This document shows, piece by piece, positions 17,351-25,751 of a stretch of 40,807 bases of DNA. The DNA lies in NCBI GenBank assembly GCA_035765775.1, contig DASTWV010000003.1, forward strand, positions 1-40,807, given 5' to 3'. The position numbers were made by a program, and so were the translations under genes. Positions within the stretch are counted from its first letter, which is position 1. Every line of letters starts with the position of its first letter. The notes beneath the pieces are model-generated. The model was not told where the DNA came from, did no database searches, and worked only from the letters and a program-made list of their open reading frames with translations. The DNA comes from Actinomycetota bacterium (GTDB taxonomy: Bacteria > Actinomycetota > CADDZG01 > JAHWKV01 > JAOPZY01).

Positions 17351-20212
17351 GTGACACGGTTCTCGTGGTGGCACCGCGCCCGGATGTCGGGCGCGGCACG
17401 TGCGTTGACCTGCCTGGCCGTGGCTGGCCTGCTGGTGGCCACGCTGGCTCCGCCGGCGCCCGCCGACTATGTCGGCACCGGCACGCACCCGTGGGCGGTC
17501 GTGCTGTGCAACTTCACCAACCAGCGGCTGGACCCGGCACCGGCGAGCTACTTCAACACCATGTACGGCAACGGGGGCTCGGGATCCGGGCAGTTCAACT
17601 TCGTCGACTTCTGGCACGACGTGTCCTTCGACCAGCTGTCGGTCGCCGGCACCACGGTGATCGACGGGTCCCACGCCGACGCCAACGGCTGGTACACCGT
17701 CCCGGAGACCCGCGACACCTGGGGCTACTCGCGGGACCGCTACGGCAAGATCGTCGACTGCGAGAACGCCGCCCTGCCGGACGTCAATTTCCACAACTAC
17801 TACGGCGTGGTGGCGATCTTCCCCGAAGCGGCCGGCAACCTGACGGCCGGGATCAGCGCCGCCGACACCGCAGTGACGGTCACCAACTCCAGCGGCGCGA
17901 CCTCCAACGTCACCACCACCAATTACTGGCCGGCCGCTCCGTTCATGATGAACATCCAGAGCGAGACCGTGAACGTCACCGCCGCGCACGACAACGGCGA
18001 CGGCACCGAGACCTTCACCATCACCCGTGCGGCCAACGGGACCACCGCGACGGCCCACCCGGCGGTGGACGGCAGCGGGAACGCGGTCGGCGCGGGCGTG
18101 CCCGGCGACTTCGGCGAGGTGACCGGCGGCAGCCATGTCGGCACCCCGCCCGGGTTGAGCAACGTCACACTGTCGGACACCAACACCTACCAGCTGGCGC
18201 AGGTCGTCCTGCCCAACGAGGCCAACCTCACCGGGGCCGGGCACGAGACCGGGCATGGGTTCGGCTACAACCACTCCCGGAAGCTCAGCTTCTCGACTGT
18301 CGACTACAAGGACGCCACCGACATCATGAGCGCCTACGACGGCACTTACGAGACCGGCTCGCTCGGCACCTCGTTCGGTGGGGCGGTGCTGGGCAGTGTG
18401 GTCGACGACAAGGGCCCCGGCCTGGATGCGATCGACCTGGACTTGCAGGGCTGGATCCCCTCCGGCCGGCACTTCGCCTTCAACAACGCCTCGCCGCCGA
18501 ACCAGTCCACCATCACCCTGCATGCGCTCTCCGACCCCAACGCCCGGTTGGGCAGCAGCGACTACCTGGAGGCGCGGGTGCCGGCATCGGTGACCATCCA
18601 GAACGCCGACCCGACCGGGGCGGCGCCCACCAGCCCGCCCACGTGCAGCGGGACCGGCTTCGGCTGCACCACCAGCCAGTACTACACGCTGGAGTACCGC
18701 CAGAAGACCGGCTGGGACTCCGGTTTCCCGGCCAGCGCCGTCGTGGTGCACCTGTTCGGGGCCGACAACCGCTCCTACTGGGTGGACCAGTTGCCGGACG
18801 GTCACAACGGGCTCCTCTACGCGGGCGATGAGTACGTCGACGCCGCCAACAAGACCTACGTCGCCGTCAACTCGATCTCGGGCTCCTCGGCGCAGGTCAC
18901 GATGGGCTCGGCGCAGATCACCCCGACCCTCGCCTGGGCCGGGGCCACCAGCGGCGACTTCAACGACCAGGTCACCCTCGCCGCCGATCTGAGCGTCGGG
19001 GGCGCCCCGGTGCCCAACGAGAGCGTGGACCTGTCGGCCGGGACACAGTCGTGCTCGGGTACCAGCGATGCCGCCGGGCACGTCTCGTGCACGATCACGC
19101 TGACCCAGGACCCGGCGGTGGTCTCTGCCTCGGCCTCGTTCGCCGGGGACAGCGCCTACGCCGCGGCCGGCAGCAGCCCGGCGTCCTTCACCATCAACCA
19201 GGAAGACACCAAGGTCACCTTCAACGGGGCCAGCGCCGGCGACTACCACGACGCGGCCACCGTCTCCGCCACGCTGACCGACCCGGCGGACGGCACCCCG
19301 ATCGCCGGGAAAGCGATCGGCTTCACCATCGGCACGAGCGCCACGGACACCTGCTCGGCGAGCACCGGGGCCGACGGGGTGGCGGCCTGCACCGTCACGC
19401 CGACCCAGGTCCCGGCGCCCTACACCATGCATGCGGCCTTCGCCGGGGACACCGACTACGCAGCCAGCGCCGACGCCAGCACGACCTTCACCATCACCAA
19501 GGAGGAGACCACCACCACCTACACCGGACCCACGGTGATCCTCCAGGGGGCCTCGGGAGTCACCCTCACGGCGGGGCTGTTCGAGGACACCACGGCCACG
19601 GCGGGCGACCCACCGACCGACCCGATCGCGGGGCGCACCGTCACCCTCGGCCTGGGCGCGCAGACGTGCACCGCGACAACCGCCAGCACCGGCACCGCCT
19701 CGTGCACGCTGACGTTCAGCGGCGCCCTGGGTCCCGAACCGCTGTCGGCCACCTTCGCGGGGGACGCCTACTACCTGCCATCGCAGGACACGTCGAAGAC
19801 CGCGATCGTCTTCGCTTTCCCCTCCCGGGGCGCCTTCGCCCTGGGCGACCAGACAGTGGCTGCCGGCAGGGCGCCGGTGACCTGGTGGGGGGACAACTGG
19901 TATGCCCTGAACCAACTTTCGGGCGGGGTGGCGAACCCGGCATTCAAGGGGTTCATCGGCACGATCTCGTTGCCGACCAGCACCCCGCCGGCGTCCTGCG
20001 GAGGCAGCTGGACCACGCTGCCGGGAAACAGCCCGCCGCCGACCTCGGGGGTCCCTACCTACATGGGCGTGATCGTCCCGAGCACGGTGGCCAAGTCCGG
20101 CAACGTCTTCTCCGGCAATTCGACCCACATCGTGGTGGTTGCCACTGACCCCGGCTACGGGCCGAACCCGCAGAGCCACGGCACCGGCACCATCGTGGCG
20201 ACCTTTTGCTGA
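17351..20212 (+). CDS. Secreted metzincin metalloprotease with three Ig-like repeats
   Basis: 953 residues from GTG 17351 (AGGGAGGGGG upstream); the longer frame from 17270 lacks a signal-like start. The signal peptide spans about 1-37 and ends near PAPA. The catalytic region holds the full zinc motif HETGHGFGYNH (298-308, HExxHxxGxxH) and a candidate Met-turn DIMSAYD (Met326). The segment FVDFWHDVSFDQLSVAGTTV recalls M6/M11-type peptidases. Three Ig-like modules follow (about 523-615, 617-718, 719-820), each with a conserved Cys pair and a SATFAGDxxY-like end, then a C-terminal domain with two further Cys. It probably digests protein outside the cell. The stop overlaps the next lipoprotein frame. 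Confidence 0.85.
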   Translation: MTRFSWWHRARMSGAARALTCLAVAGLLVATLAPPAPADYVGTGTHPWAVVLCNFTNQRLDPAPASYFNTMYGNGGSGSGQFNFVDFWHDVSFDQLSVAGTTVIDGSHADANGWYTVPETRDTWGYSRDRYGKIVDCENAALPDVNFHNYYGVVAIFPEAAGNLTAGISAADTAVTVTNSSGATSNVTTTNYWPAAPFMMNIQSETVNVTAAHDNGDGTETFTITRAANGTTATAHPAVDGSGNAVGAGVPGDFGEVTGGSHVGTPPGLSNVTLSDTNTYQLAQVVLPNEANLTGAGHETGHGFGYNHSRKLSFSTVDYKDATDIMSAYDGTYETGSLGTSFGGAVLGSVVDDKGPGLDAIDLDLQGWIPSGRHFAFNNASPPNQSTITLHALSDPNARLGSSDYLEARVPASVTIQNADPTGAAPTSPPTCSGTGFGCTTSQYYTLEYRQKTGWDSGFPASAVVVHLFGADNRSYWVDQLPDGHNGLLYAGDEYVDAANKTYVAVNSISGSSAQVTMGSAQITPTLAWAGATSGDFNDQVTLAADLSVGGAPVPNESVDLSAGTQSCSGTSDAAGHVSCTITLTQDPAVVSASASFAGDSAYAAAGSSPASFTINQEDTKVTFNGASAGDYHDAATVSATLTDPADGTPIAGKAIGFTIGTSATDTCSASTGADGVAACTVTPTQVPAPYTMHAAFAGDTDYAASADASTTFTITKEETTTTYTGPTVILQGASGVTLTAGLFEDTTATAGDPPTDPIAGRTVTLGLGAQTCTATTASTGTASCTLTFSGALGPEPLSATFAGDAYYLPSQDTSKTAIVFAFPSRGAFALGDQTVAAGRAPVTWWGDNWYALNQLSGGVANPAFKGFIGTISLPTSTPPASCGGSWTTLPGNSPPPTSGVPTYMGVIVPSTVAKSGNVFSGNSTHIVVVATDPGYGPNPQSHGTGTIVATFC

Positions 20213-20799
20213 CACCTGCCGCCGGGTCCCCGGCCTGGGCACCGATCCGCCTCGTGCGGACGGCGGCTCTGGCCGGGGCCCTGGCCTCGGTTCTAGCAGG
20301 GTGCTCGGGGCCGGCCGCGACGCCGGGCGGCTCCGTCCCGTCGTCGCCCGCGCCCCGCCTGCCCACACCCCCGGCCACAACCGCCGCGCCCGGGACGGCC
20401 CCGCTCCGACTTGTCACGGGCGACTCCGCCTATGGCGCCATCCTGGAGACCGGCGCCGGCTACCCGGTGTACGTCTTCTCCGGTGACGGCAGGGGCACCA
20501 GTCGCTGCACCGGGTCCTGCGCGGCCCAGTGGCCACCGGTGCCGAGCGCGGGCAGCGTGCTGCCGGGACCGGGAGTGCAGGCGGATCTCGTAGGCCGCAG
20601 CCGCCGGCCGGACGGGGGCGACCAGGTCACCTACGCCGGGCGCCCGCTGTACACCAACCGGGCCGACATCTCGCCCGGCCAGCTCAACGGGCAGGGCGCC
20701 TCCAGCTTCGGCGGCCAGTGGCACCTGGTCGATGCCTCCGGGCAACCGGCGTCCGCCCCGGTCCCGTCTCCCGCCCGGTCGGTCGGGGGCGGTGCCTGA
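20206..20799 (+). CDS. Lipoprotein of the COG4315 type (Yx[FWY]xxD repeats)
   Basis: About 197 residues. The signal peptide ends with lipobox VLAGC, followed by a long Pro/Ser/Thr linker. The folded part holds the family motif in YVFSGD, a Cys pair (SRCTGSCAAQWPPV) and a second copy-like motif (YAGRPLYTNRAD). These proteins are exported; function is not established. The frame begins at TTG 20206, overlapping the protease stop by 7 bases. GTG 20254 (VRTAALAGALASVLAGC) is an equally plausible start giving a compact signal peptide. Close linkage suggests co-transcription with the protease. Confidence 0.72.
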   Translation: MLTPAAGSPAWAPIRLVRTAALAGALASVLAGCSGPAATPGGSVPSSPAPRLPTPPATTAAPGTAPLRLVTGDSAYGAILETGAGYPVYVFSGDGRGTSRCTGSCAAQWPPVPSAGSVLPGPGVQADLVGRSRRPDGGDQVTYAGRPLYTNRADISPGQLNGQGASSFGGQWHLVDASGQPASAPVPSPARSVGGGA

Positions 20800-20800
20800 G

Positions 20801-21175
20801 TCAGCCGACGCTGACGAGGTCGACGACGAAGATCAGCGTCTCTCCCGGCTTGATGGCGCCGCCCGCCCCGCGGTCGCCGTAGCCCAGGTGGGGCGGGATC
20901 ACCAGCTGCCGGCGCCCGCCCACCTTCATCCCGGCGACACCCTGGTCCCAGCCCCGGATCACCCGGCCGGCACCCAGCGGGAAGCTGAAGGGCTGGCCCC
21001 GGTCCCACGAGGCGTCGAACTGGCGCCCGTTCGAGTGGGCGACCCCCACGTACTGGACCGTGACGTGCTTGCCCGCCGTTGCCTCGGCGCCCGTGCCCAC
21101 CTCGAGGTCCTCGATCTGCAGGTCGGTCGGGGGCGGGCCAGCGGGGACGGTGACGGCGGGCTTGGTCTGGGCCAT
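20801..21175 (-). CDS. FKBP-type peptidyl-prolyl isomerase
   Basis: 124 residues, a single FKBP domain without signal peptide, so cytoplasmic. Active-site residues are visible: Tyr in VTVQYVGV, FDASWDRGQPFSFPLGAGRVIRGWDQGVAGM, PPHLGYGDRGAGGAIKPGETLIF. It catalyses proline cis-trans isomerisation and assists folding. Ribosome-binding sequence GGAAAGGA lies eight bases before ATG 21175. Its stop is one base from that of the converging COG4315-like lipoprotein gene. Confidence 0.95.
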   Translation of the reverse strand: MAQTKPAVTVPAGPPPTDLQIEDLEVGTGAEATAGKHVTVQYVGVAHSNGRQFDASWDRGQPFSFPLGAGRVIRGWDQGVAGMKVGGRRQLVIPPHLGYGDRGAGGAIKPGETLIFVVDLVSVG

Positions 21176-21271
21176 GGCGGGGTCCTTTCCGGTGGGCAGC
21201 AGTCAGGCCACCCTAGCCGACACAACCCCGATTCCGGCGGGCCGGGGTGCCACCGGCAGTAAAGTGGGAAC

Positions 21272-22642
21272 GTGGGTTTCGCCTGGAAGCAGTGGCTCTC
21301 CGACGACCAGATGACCCTGCTGGCCGGCTACCGCGAGCACACCGGGCGAGCCGTCGAGTACGCCGCCAGCGCCTTCCTCGAGTGGCTGGACGGCGCCCCG
21401 GCGACCATCGCCCGCACCACCGAGTTCCTCTGGGGCTACCTACCCCTGCGCTTCCGCTCGGAGCCCGAGCCGCCGTCCGATTACCCCCAGCAGGTGGCGG
21501 ATCTGGTCGAGTTCGCCGGCCCCCGGCTGGGCTGGGACGTCGCCGGGTGTATGGCGGTATGCGCCGATACCGCGGCGTACGAACGCCGCTGGCGCACCCG
21601 CAACACCACCCCCCTGCCGCTGTGGCTCGAGGAGCTGCGGCTGTGGATGACCGCCCGGGAGCTGGAATGCTCCGTCCCGCCGGCGGACCCGGACGACCCG
21701 CTGCTTGCCCAGGCCCTCCGGGACCTCAAGCCCGGCACCGCCGGGCTCCTCGCCCAGGTGCGGGAGCCCGACCCCCGCATGCGCCCGCCCCTGCCCGAAC
21801 CGTGCACCGGGCTGGAGGCGGTGGGGGCCCTGCTGGAGGTCATCGGCGCCGGCGTCAGGCTCACGGACACCGGCCGGTTGGGCATGGCCCACGGGCGGGC
21901 CTTCCTGGAGACCATGGGATGGGACTACCTCCTGGACGAGAAGATCGGCAAGGAGATCTTCAAGACCCGAAGCACCTCGGAGATCGAGGCCATCGAGCTC
22001 ACCCGGGCATGGGCCGGCGCGGCCCGCCTGGTCCGGGTGCGCCAGGGCAAGCTCGTCCCGACCACCGAGGGCAGGCAGTTCGGCCGGGCGCCCATGGACG
22101 ACTGGTGGGCACTCTTCGACGCCGGCGCCCGCCGGCTCTCGTGGGCCACCTTCCGGTACCCGAGCCGCCGCCGGCCCTTCTGGGCCGAGTTGGTCGCCGA
22201 CCATGGCCCGGCCTACCTGCGGATGGCGCTCGATGCCGGCCGAAGCGGGATCGCCCTGTTGCCGGTGGCGGCCCTGACGTGGAGCCGGATCGCGGCGGCC
22301 TGGGTGACCGACCAGCTGAACCGCGACCAGGTCCGCTGGCAGGTGGACATGGTGTCGTCCAGCATCCGCCGCGGGGTCTTCCTCCCCCTCGAGCTGCTGG
22401 GTGCCGCCGAGACCTGGATCGGGGGGGCGGACGGCGCCGCCCGGCTGACGCCCATCGGTCTGTGGGCGGTGGCCCGGCTGCGCCGCCAGCTGCTGGAGGA
22501 AGCCGGCAAGGAGGCGCAGAAGGCGGCGGCCACCCGGCGGGAGCCGACCCCGAAGGGCGTGGTGGGCGGCGGCAACGTGATCGATCTCGCCGCTCGTAGG
22601 CCGGCCCGGCGATCGGGCTATTGGGGCACAGCGGCGCCCTGA
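21272..22642 (+). CDS. Unrecognised 456-residue protein with winged-helix-like segments
   Basis: I do not recognise the family with confidence. It has no signal peptide or membrane helix. Segments such as AGVRLTDTGRLGMAHGRAF and FKTRSTSEIEAIELTRAWAGAARLVRVRQGKLVPTTEGRQF look like two winged-helix units, an arrangement I recall from the C-terminal part of pRiA4b ORF-3-like proteins. The rest is rich in Trp and Arg; the C-terminus is basic and probably disordered. The start is GTG 21272 with weak GTGGGAA upstream. It stands alone between FKBP and the second dispersed repeat. Nucleic-acid binding is a guess. Confidence 0.6.
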   Translation: MGFAWKQWLSDDQMTLLAGYREHTGRAVEYAASAFLEWLDGAPATIARTTEFLWGYLPLRFRSEPEPPSDYPQQVADLVEFAGPRLGWDVAGCMAVCADTAAYERRWRTRNTTPLPLWLEELRLWMTARELECSVPPADPDDPLLAQALRDLKPGTAGLLAQVREPDPRMRPPLPEPCTGLEAVGALLEVIGAGVRLTDTGRLGMAHGRAFLETMGWDYLLDEKIGKEIFKTRSTSEIEAIELTRAWAGAARLVRVRQGKLVPTTEGRQFGRAPMDDWWALFDAGARRLSWATFRYPSRRRPFWAELVADHGPAYLRMALDAGRSGIALLPVAALTWSRIAAAWVTDQLNRDQVRWQVDMVSSSIRRGVFLPLELLGAAETWIGGADGAARLTPIGLWAVARLRRQLLEEAGKEAQKAAATRREPTPKGVVGGGNVIDLAARRPARRSGYWGTAAP

Positions 22643-22672
22643 ACCCTGCCCACGGCGTCGTTCGTCGGCCGC

Positions 22673-22725
22673 AATGAGGTCACGTTGCCGGTTTTCGCGG
22701 GCAAATCGACCTGCCACGATCTGGG
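22673..22725 (+). repeat. Dispersed palindromic repeat, copy 2
   Basis: Core 22678-22711: GGTCAC at the left, AATCGACC at the right. Inside, TTGCC and GGCAA pair around a 10-base loop. ATGA precedes it, and similarity to copy 1 continues to about 22725. It sits between converging genes, 30 bases after one stop and 17 bases before the next gene's stop. Confidence 0.75.
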
Positions 22726-22741
22726 CCGGCCTCCCGGGCCC

Positions 22742-23161
22742 TCAGCGCCCGGTGGTGGCCAGGGCGGTGCGCAGCACGTAGCCCACTTGGGCGGTCTGCA
22801 GGCCGGCACGCTGTTCGGTGTGGCCATCGGGCCAGCGGGTCTCGACGGTCCCTCGGGCGAGGTCCGGCCGGGGGCGGAGGACCGGCGGCTCGGCGGCGAC
22901 ATCCAGCTCGACGCCGCACCCGAAGGTGGCGAACAGCTGCGCCGCGGCGGTGCCCATGCCGGCCACCGTCACCGCCCCGACGGTCACCCTCCCGCGGGCT
23001 GCAAGGTGCACCGGGATCCCCTGGGCGGCAAGATATGCGGCCAGTGCGGCAGTCTTGGCGCCGCCGGGGTCAAGCCCGCCGGGGTTCCGCCCCACAAGGC
23101 TCTCGGGGTTGTCGGGAACGCCGTCAGGAACGGAAATGGTGTAGCCGGATGCGTCGCTCAT
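22742..23161 (-). CDS. Hypothetical protein, 139 residues
   Basis: Family not recognised. From ATG 23161 it reads MSDASGYTISVPDGVPDNPE, then ESLVGRNPGGLDPGGAKTAA and a predicted alpha/beta body (LAAYLAAQGIPVHLAARGRVTVGAVTVAGMG), with a C-terminus TEQRAGLQTAQVGYVLRTALA. No signal peptide. A TACTGT -10-like element lies 7-12 bases upstream of the ATG with no ribosome-binding site, so it may be leaderless. The open frame extends further but would overlap the divergent lipoprotein gene. Codon use matches its neighbours. Confidence 0.6.
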   Translation of the reverse strand: MSDASGYTISVPDGVPDNPESLVGRNPGGLDPGGAKTAALAAYLAAQGIPVHLAARGRVTVGAVTVAGMGTAAAQLFATFGCGVELDVAAEPPVLRPRPDLARGTVETRWPDGHTEQRAGLQTAQVGYVLRTALATTGR

Positions 23162-23222
23162 CGCCGGGGTCACAGTACCCGCCCACACCGCGCCTTCAGC
23201 CGCGCCCGGGATGCTGCCGGAC

Positions 23223-25331
23223 ATGAGAGCGCCGGAACGCTTCCTGCCCGCCCGCACCGCCGTGCTGGTCGTTGTGGCCATCCTCCTGTCGGCATGCACC
23301 AGCGGATCGCACCGGCCTGCTGCGCAGACGTCCACCGGCTCGCCGGCAGCCGGGGCATCGCCAACCGCCACCGCCGTCTCCGCTCCCATCCCCGCCATCG
23401 AGGCCGGGCTCCTTCCCTGGAGGCTCGGCACGCCCATCAGCCGGGTCACGGTGCTGCCCGCAGCCCCGGGACATCTCCTCCTGGCGGGGGGCGCCAGCAG
23501 CGCCGGACCGTCGAACGGGGTGTACTTGCTCGACACCGCCTCGGGAGCCCTGACGCCGGAGGGGTCGCTGAGCCAGCGCGTCCAGGATGCCGCCGGTGCG
23601 GTGGTCGGCGGGGGCAGCGTGCTCTTCGGCGGGACCGCCTCCGCTACCGTGGCGACCGTCCAAACCGTGGGTCCGTCCCCGGGCGGGACGGTGCCGGTCA
23701 CCGGCACACTCCCCCAGCCCCGTTCGGGAGCGGCCAGCGTGACGGTAGGTGCCACGACCTACCTCGTGGGCGGCGACGCTGCGGTGCTCGCCACCACGGA
23801 CGCCAGGACCTTCACCAAGGTGGCCGACCTCCCCGTTCCGGTGCGCTATCCGGCGGTGGCGGCGGTCGGCGGCCAGATCTACGTCTTCGGCGGCGAGGGC
23901 CTGACCGACGGTCAGCCGGTCAGTGCCATCCAGCGCATCGACCCCGCCCGGCGCTCCGCCACCCGCGCCGGCCAGCTCCCCATGCACGTGACGGGCGCGG
24001 CCGCGGTCACGATCGGCACCCAGATCTACCTGGCCGGCGGCACCACCGCCGAAACCCAGACGGTGACCCCCGGCGCCGGACGGACCCAACTGCCCGGGAC
24101 CTGGCTGGGCCCGGAGCCACCTGGGGCAGGAGCCGGGGCCACCGGGCACACTGGGCCCACCGGGTCCATCGTGCCCACATCGGGCGGCATCTGGGCGTTC
24201 AACCCCGCCACCGGTGCCGTGCTGCCCGCCGGCCAGCTGCAGGTGCCGGTCTCGCACGCCGGGGTGGCGGTGGCGGGCGGCTCGGCCTGGCTGGTGGGCG
24301 GCGAGTCGAGCGGCAGCCTGGTCGCCGCCGTCCAGGTGCTGACACCCAATGCCAGCTTCGGCCAGGCCGGCTCCCCGGGGGCGGGATCCCCCTACTACGG
24401 CACCCAGTTGCTCATCGCCGACCGGGGCAACGACCGCCTGCTGCTCATGGATGCCGCCATGCATGTGACCTGGGAGTATCCCGGCCCGGGACTGTCCGCC
24501 GATCCGCTCGGTTTCTACTTCCCCGACGACGCCTTCTTCGCCCGCCACGGGTCGGTGATCGTCTCCAACCAGGAGCAGAATGACACCATCGTGCAGATCG
24601 CCTACCCAACCGGGACGGTGGTGTGGTCCTACGGCCACCCGAAGACGCCGGGCGCCGGTCCCGGCTTCCTGCACGAGCCCGATGACGCCTACCTGCTGCC
24701 GGACGGCCAGATCACGGTGGCGGACGCCGACAACTGCCGGATCCTGGTCATCAACAACGACAAAACGTTGGCCCATCAGGTGGGAACCACCGGGACGTGC
24801 ACCCACCACCCGCCGGCATCAATGGGGACACCGAACGGCGATACCCCGCTGGCCGACGGCAACCTGCTGGTCTCCGAGATCACGGGCGTCTGGGTGAGCG
24901 AGTACACGCCGACGGGGTCCCTGGTGTGGACGGTGCACCTCCCAGGCGTCACGTACCCGTCGGACCCGCAGCAGGTGGGGGCCGGCCCGGGGAACGATGC
25001 CGACCACTACCTGGAGGCGGACTACGCCAAGCCCGGGGGCGTGGTCGAGTTCACCCGGGAGGGCCAGATCCTGCGCACCTACCACGTGGCGGCCGGACCC
25101 GGGATGCTGAACCACCCCTCGCTGGCCGAGCTGCTGCCCAGCGGTGTCTACCTGATCAACGACGACTACCGGCACCGCATGGTGGCCATCGACCCGGCCA
25201 CCGGCGCCCTGGTGTGGCAGTACGGGACCAACGACCAGGCGGGCATGGCGCCGGGTCAGCTGAACACGCCCGACGGCTTCGACCTCCTGGCCCCGGACGG
25301 ATCGACGCCAACCCATCCCTTCACCGGCTGA
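23223..25331 (+). CDS. Lipoprotein with Kelch-like and NHL/PQQ-like beta-propeller halves
   Basis: 702 residues from ATG 23223 (an ATG at 23211 is possible). Signal peptide with lipobox LLSAC, Cys25, so anchored outside the membrane. Residues about 60-380 carry Kelch-type repeats (GQIYVFGGEG, TQIYLAGGTT, GSAWLVGGES). Residues about 395-700 form a second propeller with repeats such as LLIADRGNDRLLLMD, ITVADADNCRILVIN and VYLINDDYRHRMVAID, each followed by a Trp-rich strand (WEYPGPG, WSYGHP, WQYGT) as in NHL and arylsulfotransferase-like propellers. Binding or scaffolding is likely; an enzymatic role is not visible. It is divergent from the 139-residue gene. Confidence 0.78.
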   Translation: MRAPERFLPARTAVLVVVAILLSACTSGSHRPAAQTSTGSPAAGASPTATAVSAPIPAIEAGLLPWRLGTPISRVTVLPAAPGHLLLAGGASSAGPSNGVYLLDTASGALTPEGSLSQRVQDAAGAVVGGGSVLFGGTASATVATVQTVGPSPGGTVPVTGTLPQPRSGAASVTVGATTYLVGGDAAVLATTDARTFTKVADLPVPVRYPAVAAVGGQIYVFGGEGLTDGQPVSAIQRIDPARRSATRAGQLPMHVTGAAAVTIGTQIYLAGGTTAETQTVTPGAGRTQLPGTWLGPEPPGAGAGATGHTGPTGSIVPTSGGIWAFNPATGAVLPAGQLQVPVSHAGVAVAGGSAWLVGGESSGSLVAAVQVLTPNASFGQAGSPGAGSPYYGTQLLIADRGNDRLLLMDAAMHVTWEYPGPGLSADPLGFYFPDDAFFARHGSVIVSNQEQNDTIVQIAYPTGTVVWSYGHPKTPGAGPGFLHEPDDAYLLPDGQITVADADNCRILVINNDKTLAHQVGTTGTCTHHPPASMGTPNGDTPLADGNLLVSEITGVWVSEYTPTGSLVWTVHLPGVTYPSDPQQVGAGPGNDADHYLEADYAKPGGVVEFTREGQILRTYHVAAGPGMLNHPSLAELLPSGVYLINDDYRHRMVAIDPATGALVWQYGTNDQAGMAPGQLNTPDGFDLLAPDGSTPTHPFTG

Positions 25332-25336
25332 GCCGG

Positions 25337-25376
25337 CCTTGTGCGATCATGGCCTTGTACGATCATCGCCGTACAA
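25337..25376 (+). promoter_or_regulatory. Probable ArsR-type operator and promoter
   Basis: CCTTGTGCGATCAT (25337-25350) and CCTTGTACGATCAT (25353-25366) are direct repeats differing at one base, spaced 16 bases apart. Over the second lies an inverted repeat, TTGTACG (25355-25361) with CGTACAA (25370-25376). TACAAT at 25372-25377 can act as -10. The site is about 20 bases before the regulator's ATG, so autorepression is likely. Confidence 0.5.
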
Positions 25377-25395
25377 TGGGACCTGGAGCGTGACC

Positions 25396-25746
25396 ATGAT
25401 GCTGCCCACCGAGACCGAGCTGTACCACCCTGCCAGGGAGGAGATCGCCCTCACCAAGGTGCTCCACGCCCTCAGCGATCCCATCCGTCTGGACCTGGTG
25501 CGCCGGCTGGACGCGTGCGGCGAGGAGCGGTGCTGCGGGAGCTTCCAGGACCTGCCGATCGCCAAGTCCACCGCCACCCACCACTGGCGGGTGCTGCGCC
25601 TGAGCGGCGTGGTGGCCGCCCGGGAGGAGGGCACCCGCAAGTTCCACCGCCTCCGCCGCGACGACCTCGACGCCCGCTTCCCGGGCCTGCTGGACTCGGT
25701 GCTGGCCGCCAGCGCGGCCGAGGCTCCGCTCGCCTTCAGTCCGTAA
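25396..25746 (+). CDS. ArsR-family winged-helix regulator
   Basis: 116 residues from ATG 25396 (TGGAG upstream). The wHTH core is clear: VLHALSDPIRLDLVRRLDACGEERCCGSF, recognition helix IAKSTATHHWRVLRLSGVV, wing REEGTRKFHRLRRDDL. Cysteines are present only as a cluster before the recognition helix (CGEERCC), not as a classical ELCVCDL arsenic site, so it may sense a metal, redox state or another signal. It precedes a converging ROK gene by 5 bases. The DHA2 exporter 1.1 kb away has its own, different dyad, so control of that gene is not implied. Confidence 0.88.
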   Translation: MMLPTETELYHPAREEIALTKVLHALSDPIRLDLVRRLDACGEERCCGSFQDLPIAKSTATHHWRVLRLSGVVAAREEGTRKFHRLRRDDLDARFPGLLDSVLAASAAEAPLAFSP

Positions 25747-25751
25747 GGCTC

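Noticed and set aside
17279-20380. Minus-strand open frame of 1033 codons opposite the metalloprotease
   Set aside because: The plus strand has a signal peptide, zinc motif and Ig repeats; the minus translation is low-complexity Arg/Gly/Val.
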